Numbered from the stretch's first letter, positions 44,197 to 53,305 are shown. The stretch: DNA of 64,000 bases from Oceanobacillus rekensis (GCF_002153375.1 NZ_MTBQ01000003.1:62001-126000), one strand, 5' to 3'. The notes: generated by a model from the sequence alone, not told the origin. A program made the numbers and translations.

Positions 44197-45357
44197 TTAG
44201 CTGACCATGGAAACAATTTTCTCTGCACCATCAGCCATTGATGTTGCTGGAGTGATGTTTAATCCTGATTCTTCAAGAATTTGTTTACCCTTGTCAACAT
44301 TTGTTCCTTCCAAACGAACAACAAGCGGTAATTCCAATCCAACTTGTTTAGTTGCCTCTATAACACCTTCAGCAATAACATCACACTTCATGATGCCGCC
44401 GAAAATATTTACGAAAATACCTTTAACATTTGAATCGGACAAAATAATTTTAAATGCCTCTGTTACTTTTTCCGCAGTTGCGCCGCCCCCAACATCAAGG
44501 AAGTTAGCGGGGTCTCCGCCATAATGGTTAATAATATCCATCGTAGACATCGCAAGCCCGGCACCATTAACCATACAGCCAATGTTTCCGTCCAATGAAA
44601 CATAGCTTAGGTCATATTCGGATGCCTCAATTTCTTTTTCATCTTCTTCTTCTAAATCACGCAGTTCCATGATATCTTTTTGACGATATAGTGCATTATC
44701 ATCGAAGTTTAATTTCGCATCGAGTGCAAGAACCTCCCCGTCACCTGTAGTTACAAGTGGGTTAATTTCTGCAATCGAACAATCTTTTTCAATAAATGCA
44801 TTATATAAAGCTGTCATAAACTGCACAGCTTTTCCGATTAGTTCATCAGGTATATTGATGTTAAATGCTAATCTTCTAGCTTGGTAAGGTGATAGACCAA
44901 TTACAGGATCGATAATTTCTTTGAAAATCTTTTCAGGAGTAGCTTCTGCTACTTCTTCAATCTCTGTACCACCTTCTTCAGATGCCATGAAAACAACACG
45001 TGATGTCACGCGATCAAGGACAACACCTACGTAATATTCTTTCTTAATGTCACAGCCCTCTTCAACAAGTAAACGCTTAACTTCTTTACCTTCTGGACCT
45101 GTTTGATGTGTTACAAGTGTTTTTCCAAGAATTTCATCCGCATATGTACGAACTTCTTCTAAGTTTTTAGCAACTTTCACTCCACCAGCTTTACCACGGC
45201 CACCGGCATGTATCTGCGCCTTGACAACGGTTACAGCAGTGCCAAGCTTTTCTGCTGCCTGTACAGCTTCATCAACCGTATAAGCTACATAGCCATTCGG
45301 AACCTTTACACCGAATTGGCGTAAAACTTCTTTCCCCTGATACTCATGAATGTTCAT
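44197..45357 (-). CDS. sucC: Succinyl-CoA synthetase beta subunit
   Basis: ATP-grasp subunit of succinyl-CoA synthetase. 386 aa from ATG 45357 (GGAGGATGGAA upstream), beginning [17 protein letters not shown] as is standard (B. subtilis 385). It has [18 protein letters not shown] (nucleotide-binding), [18 protein letters not shown] and [15 protein letters not shown]. The frame extends to 45417 but that part overlaps the ribosome site and promoter. A promoter and upstream terminator (45391-45443) make sucCD a separate unit. Confidence 0.97.
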   Translation of the reverse strand: MNIHEYQGKEVLRQFGVKVPNGYVAYTVDEAVQAAEKLGTAVTVVKAQIHAGGRGKAGGVKVAKNLEEVRTYADEILGKTLVTHQTGPEGKEVKRLLVEEGCDIKKEYYVGVVLDRVTSRVVFMASEEGGTEIEEVAEATPEKIFKEIIDPVIGLSPYQARRLAFNINIPDELIGKAVQFMTALYNAFIEKDCSIAEINPLVTTGDGEVLALDAKLNFDDNALYRQKDIMELRDLEEEDEKEIEASEYDLSYVSLDGNIGCMVNGAGLAMSTMDIINHYGGDPANFLDVGGGATAEKVTEAFKIILSDSNVKGIFVNIFGGIMKCDVIAEGVIEATKQVGLELPLVVRLEGTNVDKGKQILEESGLNITPATSMADGAEKIVSMVS

Positions 45358-45390
45358 TTTCCATCCTCCTATCAATTTCACTGCAATACT

Positions 45391-45419
45391 ATTGTATAAA
45401 AGAAAAACAAATTTCACAA
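45391..45419 (-). promoter_or_regulatory. sucCD promoter overlapping the upstream terminator
   Basis: TTGTGA (45414-45419) and TACAAT (45391-45396) with exactly 17 bases between. The -35 box falls in the loop and descending arm of the terminator at 45401-45443. Confidence 0.5.
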
Positions 45420-45443
45420 GAAATAGAGAAATTTGTTTTTTCT
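45401..45443 (-). terminator. Intrinsic terminator downstream of ylqH
   Basis: Stem of about 14 bp AAAAACAAATTTC/GAAATTTGTTTTT with a 12-base loop and TTTTTCTTTT following on the minus strand, about 17 bases past the ylqH stop. Confidence 0.8.
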
Positions 45444-45459
45444 ATTAAGTATTAGAATT

Positions 45460-45735
45460 CTATTCTTTCCGTTGCATTTGCTTGTCTGCATGATAGACAA
45501 ATGAAAATACTTCCGCTACAGCCTGATATAATTCTTCCGGAATGGTTTCATTTATATTAAGCTCTGCAAGCAATTCTACTAGTGAGGCATCTTCCAAAAT
45601 TGGAACATCATTTGCCTTCGCTCTTTTAATGATTTCATCAGCAACTAGACCTTTCCCCGTAGCAGTAATCATTGGTGCAACACTCTTTTTTTGATCATAC
45701 GTGAGTGCTGTGGCTTTTCTCCTTTTTTCTGTCAT
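45460..45735 (-). CDS. ylqH: FlhB cytoplasmic-domain homologue (YlqH/FhlB type)
   Basis: 91-aa soluble protein resembling the C-terminal cytoplasmic domain of FlhB/EscU: RRKATALTYDQKKSVAPMITATGKG then ADEIIKRAKANDVPILEDASLVELLAEL and PEELYQAVAEVFSFVY (each stretch given in part: KRAKANDVPILED, PEELYQAVAEV). The NPTH autocleavage site of FlhB is replaced by nothing equivalent near the N-terminus, and there are no membrane helices. It overlaps ylqG by four bases, so both are probably made together. The role is unknown, possibly in type III export specificity. Confidence 0.85.
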   Translation of the reverse strand: MTEKRRKATALTYDQKKSVAPMITATGKGLVADEIIKRAKANDVPILEDASLVELLAELNINETIPEELYQAVAEVFSFVYHADKQMQRKE

Positions 45736-47507
45736 ATGCGATAATCAACTCCTTGATACGAAGATTGATATGGCTTTATTCTATCCGTACCTGTCTTTTT
45801 TTGTTCCTGTAAGGCTTTAAAATGAATAGAAGAAAGGTGATAATTCAATGCATCTAACCCCTGTGATAGTACAGGTTGAATGGACTGTGTATAATCTTTT
45901 AATTTTGGATATTCATCATTATATATCGTAACGGAAACAGAACGCTTTTGAATATTCATATCAATCACGGTTTGCTTCAAATGCTCCAGATTTAAATAAA
46001 ACAATATTCGACAGTAATCGGGATCAATTTTCCCGTCCGCAGTTTTCCTGCTCTCAAATTCAAGTTCCATATCTTTCGTTAATCCCAGTTTTTCAGCAGG
46101 TATTTGCATGGATGCTTGAATGAAATTTGCCGATTCATTTACTGAATTTAACTGCATTCCATTAATAAAATGCAGCAACTGCCCTGCTTTCTCCTGTATG
46201 GTTCCATCACTGTGCTGTAGCAACTGTAGCAACATAGATTTAATACTTTTATTATCTTCTTTTAAATTTGTTGCTATGTTATTTTCATAAGATAAACCAG
46301 TGTACTGCAATACTTGATTAATCTGCTGCAAAAACTGCTCTTTTGGTGAAGCATTCGTAAATAGATTGTCTAGTTTTATAGATGACAAAGCAGTAGTTAA
46401 CTGTGTATATGTTCGCTGATCACTGAATGTCTTTAGTACGCTTAAAACATGTTCTAAGTGCAACGAATTATTTGACAGTACCCTTATCGATTGTTCGGAT
46501 GCAGCAGAAAGATGGGGGGTAATTTTTTGGAACAATTGTTCTTTTAGATCAGTAAATTCCTTCTGTGTTAATACAGTGTCAGCTACGACTTTTTGCCTTA
46601 ATTTATTTTCAAATAGATTCAGTATTTCCTCGGAATGTGTAACAAGTGCTTGTTTATTTAAAACTACTTGTTCCATTGCCTTCACGATAACATTTGTATT
46701 TAGATGGAAAGGTATTTTCATATCTAAAGAATGCGTTGATGTACCATTCTTCTCTAATATCGCTTTTGGCTGCCCCCAAGCTGATTTCCATGTTGCAAAG
46801 TCCACCGCTTTATCCAACAGCCCGACAGACTTTAAAACTTGGAATATCTGCTGTCTATTACTAGTATTGTCTGCGTTTATTTGCCTAGTTAATGATACTT
46901 TTTCACTCACTGGGGGATTAATAATTTGCTCCATTTTGAAAGTGAGATCTGTACTTGGCTTTAGTTGTTTGAGAAGTTCCCGCATTTGTGTTGTCAGGTC
47001 CGTACTATTTTTAGAATTCAACGCATTAAATACGTTTTCCGTGATTGGTAAATTACGCTTAATCATCTCTACTAATTCTTGCTGGGCGGGTCCTTTATGT
47101 TTGATTGTGTCCAATAATTGCAAAGCATTTTTCAACTGTGTCCGATCAAACGAGATACCTTGACTAATAATTTTATTTACGAGTGCTATATTACTTTTTG
47201 TTGTTTTCAAACCAAGCTGCTCTATCAGGTTCCAGGCAACACTTTTTGATTGTGATTGCAACTCTTCGCCGAGAACTTTCAGATGAATGGTTTCTTCTGA
47301 AGACTGTACTTGGAAGTGATATCTTCCTTCAATGGATAGGGATGCTTCCAACTGAGCAATCAAATTTTTACTACCAAGCTGAATTTGTGCTTTATTGTCC
47401 GGATAGATTTTAAGGATCTTACCTTGAATAATTTGACCGGGTCTTAGTTTCTGCTGTTCCTGATGAATCTTTGACATTTTTTCACCAATAATTTTGTGAA
47501 TACTCAA
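45732..47507 (-). CDS. ylqG: Large FliK-like hypothetical protein (YlqG)
   Basis: 591 aa, matching the position and general type of YlqG (B. subtilis about 560 aa). The N-terminal part looks beta-rich (LRPGQIIQGKILKIYPDNKAQIQLGSK, residues about 21-47). The long Gln/Leu/Asn-rich middle resembles FliK rulers, and the C-terminal region (about 480-560) resembles a Flg_hook/FliK-C fold with RILFYLNLEHLKQTVIDMNI and SVTIYNDEYPKLKDY. TTG 47507 with AAGGGGATG; ATG at codon 11 is an alternative. Pairing with a FlhB-like partner recalls the FliK-FlhB pair. Confidence 0.8.
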   Translation of the reverse strand: MSIHKIIGEKMSKIHQEQQKLRPGQIIQGKILKIYPDNKAQIQLGSKNLIAQLEASLSIEGRYHFQVQSSEETIHLKVLGEELQSQSKSVAWNLIEQLGLKTTKSNIALVNKIISQGISFDRTQLKNALQLLDTIKHKGPAQQELVEMIKRNLPITENVFNALNSKNSTDLTTQMRELLKQLKPSTDLTFKMEQIINPPVSEKVSLTRQINADNTSNRQQIFQVLKSVGLLDKAVDFATWKSAWGQPKAILEKNGTSTHSLDMKIPFHLNTNVIVKAMEQVVLNKQALVTHSEEILNLFENKLRQKVVADTVLTQKEFTDLKEQLFQKITPHLSAASEQSIRVLSNNSLHLEHVLSVLKTFSDQRTYTQLTTALSSIKLDNLFTNASPKEQFLQQINQVLQYTGLSYENNIATNLKEDNKSIKSMLLQLLQHSDGTIQEKAGQLLHFINGMQLNSVNESANFIQASMQIPAEKLGLTKDMELEFESRKTADGKIDPDYCRILFYLNLEHLKQTVIDMNIQKRSVSVTIYNDEYPKLKDYTQSIQPVLSQGLDALNYHLSSIHFKALQEQKKTGTDRIKPYQSSYQGVDYRI

Positions 47508-47605
47508 CGGTTACATCCCCTTTTTTAGAAAACTTGTGCATTTGGGTGATGCCTTGGTTGTACTTATATAATTCGAAAGTACTATACTTTTTTGTATGAA
47601 AAAAA

Positions 47606-48373
47606 TTAACCTAATTTATTAACAGGAGCAAAGGTCTTTCTATGATAAGGGGAAGCCCCAGCCTCTTGCAGTTTTTCCATATGATGCTTTGTACCATATC
47701 CCATATTCTTTGCGAATTCATATATCGGATATTCATTATGTATTTCCTTCATTAAGTTATCCCGGGTTACTTTCGCCAAAATACTTGCCGCTGCAATTGA
47801 AATACTCTTCGTATCACCTTTTACTAGTGATTCAGATGTGCATGGCAATTGTTCCAGCTTAACAGCATCCACCAATAAATGATCAGGAGTATGTGTTAAT
47901 TGATCAAACGCTTCCCGCATCGCAAGTTTGGTTGCTTCAAATATATTAATTTTATCTATCTGATGATTGTCGATAATTGAAATGCCATAACATACTGCTT
48001 GTTCTTTAATGATTGTAAAAAATGTATCTCTTGTCTGTTCATTCAATTGTTTGGAATCATTCAATCCCATTAATTTGAAATCTTCCGGAAGAATAACAGC
48101 CGCAGCAACAACCGGACCAGCGAGTGGTCCTCTACCAGCCTCATCGATTCCTGCTATGAGTTTGGATCCATTGGAATAGGCCATTCTTTCATAGCTTGTC
48201 ATTGCATAAAAATTAGCCTCTAGCTGCTTGTCTTTCATTTTCTGTTTTTCATAGCTATTCAATAGTGACTGAACACCCTTGCGTTCATCCATTTTAAGTT
48301 CGGTAATATCCGCTTCACTTAATTCGCCGTTTTTCATTAACTTTTTTATAACAGCAATCGATTGTTTTTCCAT
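47606..48373 (-). CDS. rnhB: Ribonuclease HII
   Basis: Removes ribonucleotides from DNA. 255 aa (B. subtilis 255). It has the Bacillus-type N-terminal extension (about 70 residues), then IAGIDEAGRGPLAGPVVAAAV with the catalytic Asp-Glu pair, ALMREAFDQL-type helix with LLVDAVKL, and GDTKSISIAAASILAKVTRD. All four acidic residues appear present. ATG 48373 with AAGGTGG. Confidence 0.96.
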   Translation of the reverse strand: MEKQSIAVIKKLMKNGELSEADITELKMDERKGVQSLLNSYEKQKMKDKQLEANFYAMTSYERMAYSNGSKLIAGIDEAGRGPLAGPVVAAAVILPEDFKLMGLNDSKQLNEQTRDTFFTIIKEQAVCYGISIIDNHQIDKINIFEATKLAMREAFDQLTHTPDHLLVDAVKLEQLPCTSESLVKGDTKSISIAAASILAKVTRDNLMKEIHNEYPIYEFAKNMGYGTKHHMEKLQEAGASPYHRKTFAPVNKLG

Positions 48374-48920
48374 TATTCCACCTTACTCTCTATCTTATAT
48401 CGGTTCGTAGTTGGGTATATTAAATGTTGTTCAAAAAATCCGAACTGCGCACTGATCGTCCCAGCGATAATATTTGTTGTGTTTACTGCGAAATCTTTAA
48501 ATTAAAACGTTACTTTAAGTTTAATTCCAAAGACCTGTGCTGTCGCGGTCGTCCGGTATCGTTCTGGGCGGATGCGGATGCGCATCCTTAGCACGGCCTC
48601 AGCCCCGAAGAGAAAATCACTCTTCTGGTCTTCGGACACGTGCTGTTTCCGCAAGAGTCACCGCCCAGAACAATACCGGACTGGTGATGCTATATGATGC
48701 TGTTTTAGCCATTGCAAACTCAGTAATTGACAAGCAATATGCTAACTAGCTCTGGGAAATACACGTAGACTTCTGCGTGAGTGTATTTCCCAGAGCGGTC
48801 GCCGAAGTTACTTATCTATGACGTATTTCATACTAACTACGAGAGTTATAACGGAACAATTCTTTTCGGTGGGACGAGTAAACCCCAGTCACAAACATGA
48901 ATCAAAAAGCCTTTAAAATA
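48374..48920. repeat. Structured non-coding spacer with long inverted repeats
   Basis: No credible gene lies in this 550-base stretch. It starts with TGTTCAAAAAATCC at 48425, like the terminus of the 12939 element. A 20-bp inverted repeat with one mismatch (48552-48571 and 48661-48680) brackets 89 bases that themselves contain the palindrome GGATGCGCATCC and a GAAGAG/CTCTTC hairpin. A second, perfect 15-bp inverted repeat CTCTGGGAAATACAC/GTGTATTTCCCAGAG lies at 48750-48795. Near 48873 the words GGACGAGTAAACC and CAGTC recall 4507-4524. Could be a composite repeat or a structured RNA. Confidence 0.65.
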
Positions 48921-48947
48921 AAAACACACATCCTAAGAGATGCATGT
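48921..48947 (-). terminator. Probable terminator of rbgA
   Basis: Short imperfect stem ACAtgCATC/GATGTGT directly after the rbgA stop, followed on the minus strand by GTTTTTATTTT. Weak stem but good U-rich tail. Confidence 0.45.
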
Positions 48948-48948
48948 C

Positions 48949-49800
48949 TTATTTATTTATTGGTGTTTCTAACGTAATATTTCCTAATCTCCCTGTACGT
49001 AAATCCCTTATAAAAATATCGGAAACTTTTTCAAAATTTATCTGTCCACCGCTTTCCAGTGCACCTCTTTGTTTTCCGATTGCATTAAATATTTCCAGCA
49101 TATCATCCATGTTCCGATTGATATTGTATCTCTCTTCCAGCTGGTCTGGATAATGCTCTCGCATATAGTTAATAACAAATGCAGTTATGTCCTGTAAGGA
49201 AAGAAGCTGATCTTTAATCGTTCCAATTGCGGCAAGCCTGTAACCGACAACTTCATCTTCAAATTTGGGCCATAAAATACCTGGTGTATCGAGAAGTTCA
49301 AAATCCTTTTTGACTTTAATCCAAAGCTGTTGCTTTGTAATACCAGGACGATCACCTGTTTTAGCGGCCTTTCGCATTGCGAGCCGGTTAATTAGTGTTG
49401 ATTTCCCAACATTTGGTATACCAACGATCATCGCTCTTGCCGGTCTTGGTTGGATCCCCTTCTTCATGAGCTTCTCCATCTTTACCTGTCCGAGCTCTTT
49501 TGCCATTTGGATAACTCGATTAACATCTGCTTTATTATTAACATCTACCGCAATTGCTGGAATCCCCATCTCTTTAAAATGGCTAATCCATCTCTCTGTT
49601 TCACGTTGATCAGCTAAGTCTTTCTTCATCAAAACGATCATTTTCGTTTTGCTTTGCATCACTTGTTGCAGCATTGGGTTTTGCGAAGAGAAAGGTGCTC
49701 TTGCATCCACTAGTTCCATAACGAAGTCAACAAGTTTTAGTTTTTCTTCCACTTGCCGTCTTGCCTTTGCCATATGTCCGGGAAACCATTGTATTGACAT
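48949..49800 (-). CDS. rbgA: Ribosome biogenesis GTPase RbgA (YlqF)
   Basis: Circularly permuted GTPase needed for late 50S assembly. 283 aa (B. subtilis 282). Motif order is permuted: G4-like VLMKKDLAD (about residue 55) comes before G1 VGIPNVGKST (about 124) and G3 LDTPGILWP (about 173). The start SIQWFPGHMAKARRQ is typical. ATG 49800 has GAGGAATAA. It lies directly downstream of lepB. Confidence 0.96.
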   Translation of the reverse strand: MSIQWFPGHMAKARRQVEEKLKLVDFVMELVDARAPFSSQNPMLQQVMQSKTKMIVLMKKDLADQRETERWISHFKEMGIPAIAVDVNNKADVNRVIQMAKELGQVKMEKLMKKGIQPRPARAMIVGIPNVGKSTLINRLAMRKAAKTGDRPGITKQQLWIKVKKDFELLDTPGILWPKFEDEVVGYRLAAIGTIKDQLLSLQDITAFVINYMREHYPDQLEERYNINRNMDDMLEIFNAIGKQRGALESGGQINFEKVSDIFIRDLRTGRLGNITLETPINK

Positions 49801-49806
49801 AATTGT

Positions 49807-50376
49807 TTATTCCTCATTTCCTAAGAATTGCATTCGACTGAAGGGCCAATAAATCAGGCTTGTTTTGCCGACCAATTGTTCCATTGGAATGACACCGAGC
49901 ATCCTGCTGTCCGTTGAATTCCCTCTGTTATCACCCAAGACAAATACATGCCCTTCTGGAATCACCTCGTGACCTCCAGGTAGCTCTTCAAGTGTAAAAT
50001 CATTTGTTAGCGTCTGATATGGTTCCATATTTTCTTTTTGCTCATTCAGGAAAGGTTCATCAACTTCTTCACCATTTATATATAACACGTTATCTTCTAC
50101 AGCTACATGTTCTCCCGGTAGACCGATAACACGTTTAATAAAGTCTTTCTGGACGGAAGCGTGGAAAACGACGATATCAAACCTATCTGGTTCCTGAAAA
50201 TGATATGAAAATTTATTTACAATCATTTGATCCCTATCATGAAGGGTCGGCAGCATGGACGGTCCATCAACCACAATTGGCGCAAAAAGGAACATACGGA
50301 CTATAAATGCCAACCCAAACGCAAGCAATAATGCTTTTATCCAATCAAACCATTCATTTCTTTTCTTCTTCGCCAC
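49807..50376 (-). CDS. lepB: Type I signal peptidase
   Basis: Cleaves signal peptides of secreted proteins at the outer face of the membrane. 189 aa with one N-terminal membrane helix (about residues 12-32). The catalytic Ser is residue 40 in VDGPSMLPT and the general-base Lys residue 81 in FIKRVIGLPGE. GDNRGNSTDSR near residue 147 is also conserved. GTG start at 50376 after GGAGGGGAATAT. It belongs to the short Gram-positive Sip-like class. Confidence 0.95.
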   Translation of the reverse strand: MAKKKRNEWFDWIKALLLAFGLAFIVRMFLFAPIVVDGPSMLPTLHDRDQMIVNKFSYHFQEPDRFDIVVFHASVQKDFIKRVIGLPGEHVAVEDNVLYINGEEVDEPFLNEQKENMEPYQTLTNDFTLEELPGGHEVIPEGHVFVLGDNRGNSTDSRMLGVIPMEQLVGKTSLIYWPFSRMQFLGNEE

Positions 50377-50460
50377 ATATTCCCCTCCGAGCCATCTATA
50401 TCTATCTTTATTGTAAGCCAGCTTTGTACATTCATACCATCTTAAAATCGTTCAGTGTCA

Positions 50461-50505
50461 AAAAAAAACAAAAAGGAGCTTGTGCAATTTTTGCCAAGCT
50501 CCTTT
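50461..50505 (-). terminator. Intrinsic terminator of rplS
   Basis: Stem AAAGGAGCTTG/CAAGCTCCTTT with an additional GCAA/TTGC pairing in the loop, followed on the minus strand by TTTGTTTTTTTTT. It lies about 30 bases past the rplS stop. Confidence 0.9.
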
Positions 50506-50535
50506 CCAATAACGTTTTTATTCAGCTCGCTCTGA

Positions 50536-50880
50536 TTAGCGACGTTCTTTAATACGAGCTGCTTTTCCGCGTAGATTACGAAGATAATATAATTTCGCAC
50601 GACGTACAATTCCACGACGAGTCACTTCGATTCTGTCAACTCTTGGTGAATGTACTGGGAAAGTACGTTCAACACCTACACCGTAAGAAATTTTTCTTAC
50701 TGTAAATGTTTCATTGATTCCACCATTTTGGCGTTTAATAACAACACCTTCGAATATCTGAATACGTTCGCGAGTTCCCTCTACAACTTTAGCGTGAACC
50801 TTAACCGTATCACCAGCACGAAAATCGGGACGATCTGTACGAAGTTGATCTTTTGTGATGTCTGCAATTAGTTGTTGCAT
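50536..50880 (-). CDS. rplS: Large-subunit ribosomal protein L19
   Basis: 50S protein at the subunit interface. 114 aa (B. subtilis 115). It has [31 protein letters not shown] (visible as [10 protein letters not shown] and [11 protein letters not shown]) and the signature [23 protein letters not shown] 50880 with AAGGAGTGA. It has its own promoter and leader after trmD. Confidence 0.98.
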   Translation of the reverse strand: MQQLIADITKDQLRTDRPDFRAGDTVKVHAKVVEGTRERIQIFEGVVIKRQNGGINETFTVRKISYGVGVERTFPVHSPRVDRIEVTRRGIVRRAKLYYLRNLRGKAARIKERR

Positions 50881-50884
50881 TCTA

Positions 50885-50965
50885 CTTCACTCCTTCCAAA
50901 CCAATGTTCATGAATCATAATAGAACAGCGGAACATCGTTTATATGTACTTAACGTACTTAAGCA
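50885..50965 (-). ncRNA. Likely L19 leader in the rplS 5' UTR
   Basis: The roughly 80-base leader between the promoter at 50974 and rplS can pair ATGTTC with GAACAT and an inner GTTC with GAAC (hairpin about 50905-50936). This fits the ribosomal protein L19 leader known upstream of rplS in low-GC Gram-positives. I assign it from position and hairpin only; a covariance-model match was not possible. Confidence 0.5.
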
Positions 50966-50973
50966 CAATACCT

Positions 50974-51002
50974 AATATATCACATTGAAATTAATAGTTC
51001 AA
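50974..51002 (-). promoter_or_regulatory. Sigma-A promoter of rplS
   Basis: TTGAAC (50997-51002) and TATATT (50974-50979) with a 17-base spacer, located just after the trmD stop. Confidence 0.7.
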
Positions 51003-51009
51003 CATTTTT

Positions 51010-51750
51010 TCAATCATTTTCACTTTTTTTAATGTTATTCAATACTGCCTGATCTTCTTTACTCAAAGTGTAGTTTTCCAAAAGATCCCGCCGACGCGAA
51101 TAGGTCCGTTTTAATGATTCTTCTTTGCGCCAATTCTTAATTTTAGCATGGTCCCCAGACAACAAAATATCAGGAACCTTAATTCCGCGAAAATCTGCTG
51201 GTCTCGTATAATGTGGATGTTCAAGTAGTCCTGTAGAGAAGGAGTCTTCTGGTGCAGATTCTTTATTACCTAATACATCAGGAAGCAAACGAACAACACT
51301 GTCCACAACAACCATGGCCCCCAGTTCTCCCCCGGTGAGTACATAGTCACCAATCGACAATTCATCTGTCACAAGATGCTCCCTGATCCTCTCATCATAG
51401 CCCTCATAATGGCCACAAATGAAAATAAGATGTTCTTCATTTGCTAATTCTTCTGCTTTCTGTTGAGTAAAGGTTTCTCCCTGTGGACACATCAGTATGA
51501 CACGAGAGGTTGTCTTATTTTTTTTCTTCACATCAGAAACCGCATCAAAAATAGGTTGTGGGGACAATACCATTCCGGCTCCGCCGCCATATGGATAATC
51601 ATCGACCTTCATATGTTTATTCTCTGTGTAATTTCTGAAATTTACGAGATTATAACTAAATTTCTCTCTTTCACTAGCCCTTTTCAATATAGAAGAATTG
51701 AACACACCCGAAAACATTTCTGGAAAAAGAGTTAATATATCAATTTGCAT
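51010..51750 (-). CDS. trmD: tRNA (guanine37-N1)-methyltransferase
   Basis: Methylates G37 of tRNAs and prevents frameshifting. 246 aa (B. subtilis 243). The trefoil-knot SAM site shows [15 protein letters not shown] and [16 protein letters not shown], and the N-terminal part has [13 protein letters not shown]. The start overlaps the rimM stop by one base (TAATG). Confidence 0.97.
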   Translation of the reverse strand: MQIDILTLFPEMFSGVFNSSILKRASEREKFSYNLVNFRNYTENKHMKVDDYPYGGGAGMVLSPQPIFDAVSDVKKKNKTTSRVILMCPQGETFTQQKAEELANEEHLIFICGHYEGYDERIREHLVTDELSIGDYVLTGGELGAMVVVDSVVRLLPDVLGNKESAPEDSFSTGLLEHPHYTRPADFRGIKVPDILLSGDHAKIKNWRKEESLKRTYSRRRDLLENYTLSKEDQAVLNNIKKSEND

Positions 51751-52265
51751 TAATCCAGCAGTCCTTCCATTGGTTCTATAACTACCTTTCCGGCATTAAT
51801 ATCTACTTCTTTTACTATATCATCAATATAAGGAATTAATATGTCTTTCCCCTGTTCTTGCTTAATGACCCACACATCATTTGCCCCAGGTGAGAGGATT
51901 TCCTTGATTTGTCCTAATCTCTTATCATTAGTTGTGTAGACTTCACAACCAATAATCTCATGGTAATAATATTCATCTTTATTTAAATCCGTTAATTGTT
52001 CTTCTCTGATTTTTAGCACGCAGCCCTTAAATGGCTCCACAAGGTTTATATTTCCATATCCCTTGAATTGAACAAGGTCAAAACCCTTATGTATCCGGTG
52101 TGCAGCAATTAATAACTTTATTGGCTTGTCATCCTTAATGACATATACGGATTCTCCCGGTGTAAACCGTTCTTCAAAGTCACTAATCCTAAGTATCTTG
52201 ACTTCTCCCTTGATGCCATGTGTATTCACTATTTTACCAATACTAAACATTTTAATATCCATCAT
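51750..52265 (-). CDS. rimM: 16S rRNA processing protein RimM
   Basis: Helps mature the 30S head together with S19. 171 aa (B. subtilis 174). The N-terminal RimM barrel has [15 protein letters not shown] (about residues 8-22) and the C-terminal PRC barrel has [23 protein letters not shown] (seen as PGANDVWVI and LIPYIDDIV). Two adjacent ATGs (52265, 52262) follow AAGGTG. Confidence 0.95.
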   Translation of the reverse strand: MMDIKMFSIGKIVNTHGIKGEVKILRISDFEERFTPGESVYVIKDDKPIKLLIAAHRIHKGFDLVQFKGYGNINLVEPFKGCVLKIREEQLTDLNKDEYYYHEIIGCEVYTTNDKRLGQIKEILSPGANDVWVIKQEQGKDILIPYIDDIVKEVDINAGKVVIEPMEGLLD

Positions 52266-52273
52266 ATCACCTT

Positions 52274-52663
52274 CTATTTCTCAATTCTTATAACGATATC
52301 ATCTTGAAGGACGATTGTCTGGTTCTCCATTATTTCTTTCCAGTTTGAACCAACTTCCACTTCAACAAGAGCATCAACTTCAGACTCAATAATTTCACTT
52401 CCAATTTCCAGTGTTGCCAATTGGTCTATTTTAAAATCAATAAGTTTGATCTTCTCTTTACGATTATTAATCTCCTGCTGAAAACGCTGCTCGATATCCT
52501 GCTTAGAAACTCCTGATTTATTTTGTAGTTTCCTTTTTTCAAATAGGAGTTGTTGACACTCTTGTTCAAGTCGCAATTTGTGATTTTCGAAATTGCTGTA
52601 TATTTTTTCTTTACTCTTCTGGGTAACAACTTGCTTGATAATAACCTTTTTAATGATATTCAC
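52274..52663 (-). CDS. ylqD: YlqD family protein
   Basis: 129-aa charged protein, conserved at this position in Bacilli; function unknown. A coiled coil spans about residues 15-85, followed by a short C-terminal domain of beta character (VEVGSNWKEIMENQTIVLQD). GTG start at 52663 after GAGGAGAT. It follows a terminator, so it starts a ylqD-rimM-trmD unit; a TATAAT box near 52698 has no good -35 partner. Confidence 0.85.
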   Translation of the reverse strand: MNIIKKVIIKQVVTQKSKEKIYSNFENHKLRLEQECQQLLFEKRKLQNKSGVSKQDIEQRFQQEINNRKEKIKLIDFKIDQLATLEIGSEIIESEVDALVEVEVGSNWKEIMENQTIVLQDDIVIRIEK

Positions 52664-52750
52664 TGGATCTCCTCGCTCCCGTAAAAAATCTTTTCATTAT
52701 ACCTGTTTATCTATCGTAGTTAGTATAAGTTTTTACAGTTTCTAATATGG

Positions 52751-52794
52751 AAAAGGGAAAGAAGAACCCATTTGCGGGGTCCACTTTCCCTTTA
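52751..52794 (-). terminator. Intrinsic terminator of rpsP-khpA
   Basis: Stem AAAGGGAAAG/CTTTCCCTTT with an inner CCC/GGG pairing, followed by TTTTCC on the minus strand. It begins at the khpA stop codon. Confidence 0.75.
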
Positions 52795-53019
52795 CATAAT
52801 ATCCAAATAAATGCGTTTATTACCATCTGACTTAGCTGCATAGACAACCGTACGAATTGCTTTTGCAATACGTCCATTTTTTCCAATTACTTTTCCGACA
52901 TCATCTTGGTTAACAGTAAGATGATAAACGATCTTTATATCTTCTTCTGTTTCCGTAACAACGATATCGTCCGGGTAATCAACTAATGAGGCAACAATCG
53001 ATTCTATTAGGGCTTTCAT
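52792..53019 (-). CDS. khpA: KH-domain RNA-binding protein KhpA (YlqC)
   Basis: 75-aa single KH domain protein; in related Firmicutes it pairs with KhpB (Jag) in RNA binding linked to cell elongation. The GxxG loop is GKNGRIAKAIRTVV at about residues 45-58. It follows rpsP by 13 bases. Confidence 0.93.
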   Translation of the reverse strand: MKALIESIVASLVDYPDDIVVTETEEDIKIVYHLTVNQDDVGKVIGKNGRIAKAIRTVVYAAKSDGNKRIYLDIM

Positions 53020-53032
53020 GATATCACACTAC

Positions 53033-53305
53033 TTATTTAGAATTTTTATTATCGTGGAATTTTTTCATGATGCCTTCATTTGAGAAAAGATTACGTACTG
53101 TATCACTTGGTTTCGCACCTTTTGTCATCCAATCAAGTGCTTTTTCTTCATCTATTTTAACTTCAACTGGATTAACTACTGGATTGTATGTTCCAATTTG
53201 TTCAATAGAACGTCCATCACGAGGAGAACGTGAATCAGCTACAACGATACGATAAAATGGGTTTCTTTTAGATCCCATACGTTTCAAACGGATTTTAACT
53301 GCCAT
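53033..53305 (-). CDS. rpsP: Small-subunit ribosomal protein S16
   Basis: 30S protein needed for 16S rRNA folding. 90 aa from ATG 53305 (GGAGGTGC upstream), the same as B. subtilis. It starts [20 protein letters not shown] with [11 protein letters not shown] following. The frame extends to 53335 but that part is leader. Confidence 0.98.
   Translation of the reverse strand: MAVKIRLKRMGSKRNPFYRIVVADSRSPRDGRSIEQIGTYNPVVNPVEVKIDEEKALDWMTKGAKPSDTVRNLFSNEGIMKKFHDNKNSK

Noticed and set aside
48537-48749. 70-codon plus-strand frame in the rnhB-rbgA spacer
   Set aside because: It covers the long inverted repeats, has no ribosome site and encodes Arg/Ser-rich nonsense typical of structured GC-rich DNA.
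50640-50871. Plus-strand frame opposite rplS
   Set aside because: Antisense shadow of a conserved ribosomal protein gene.
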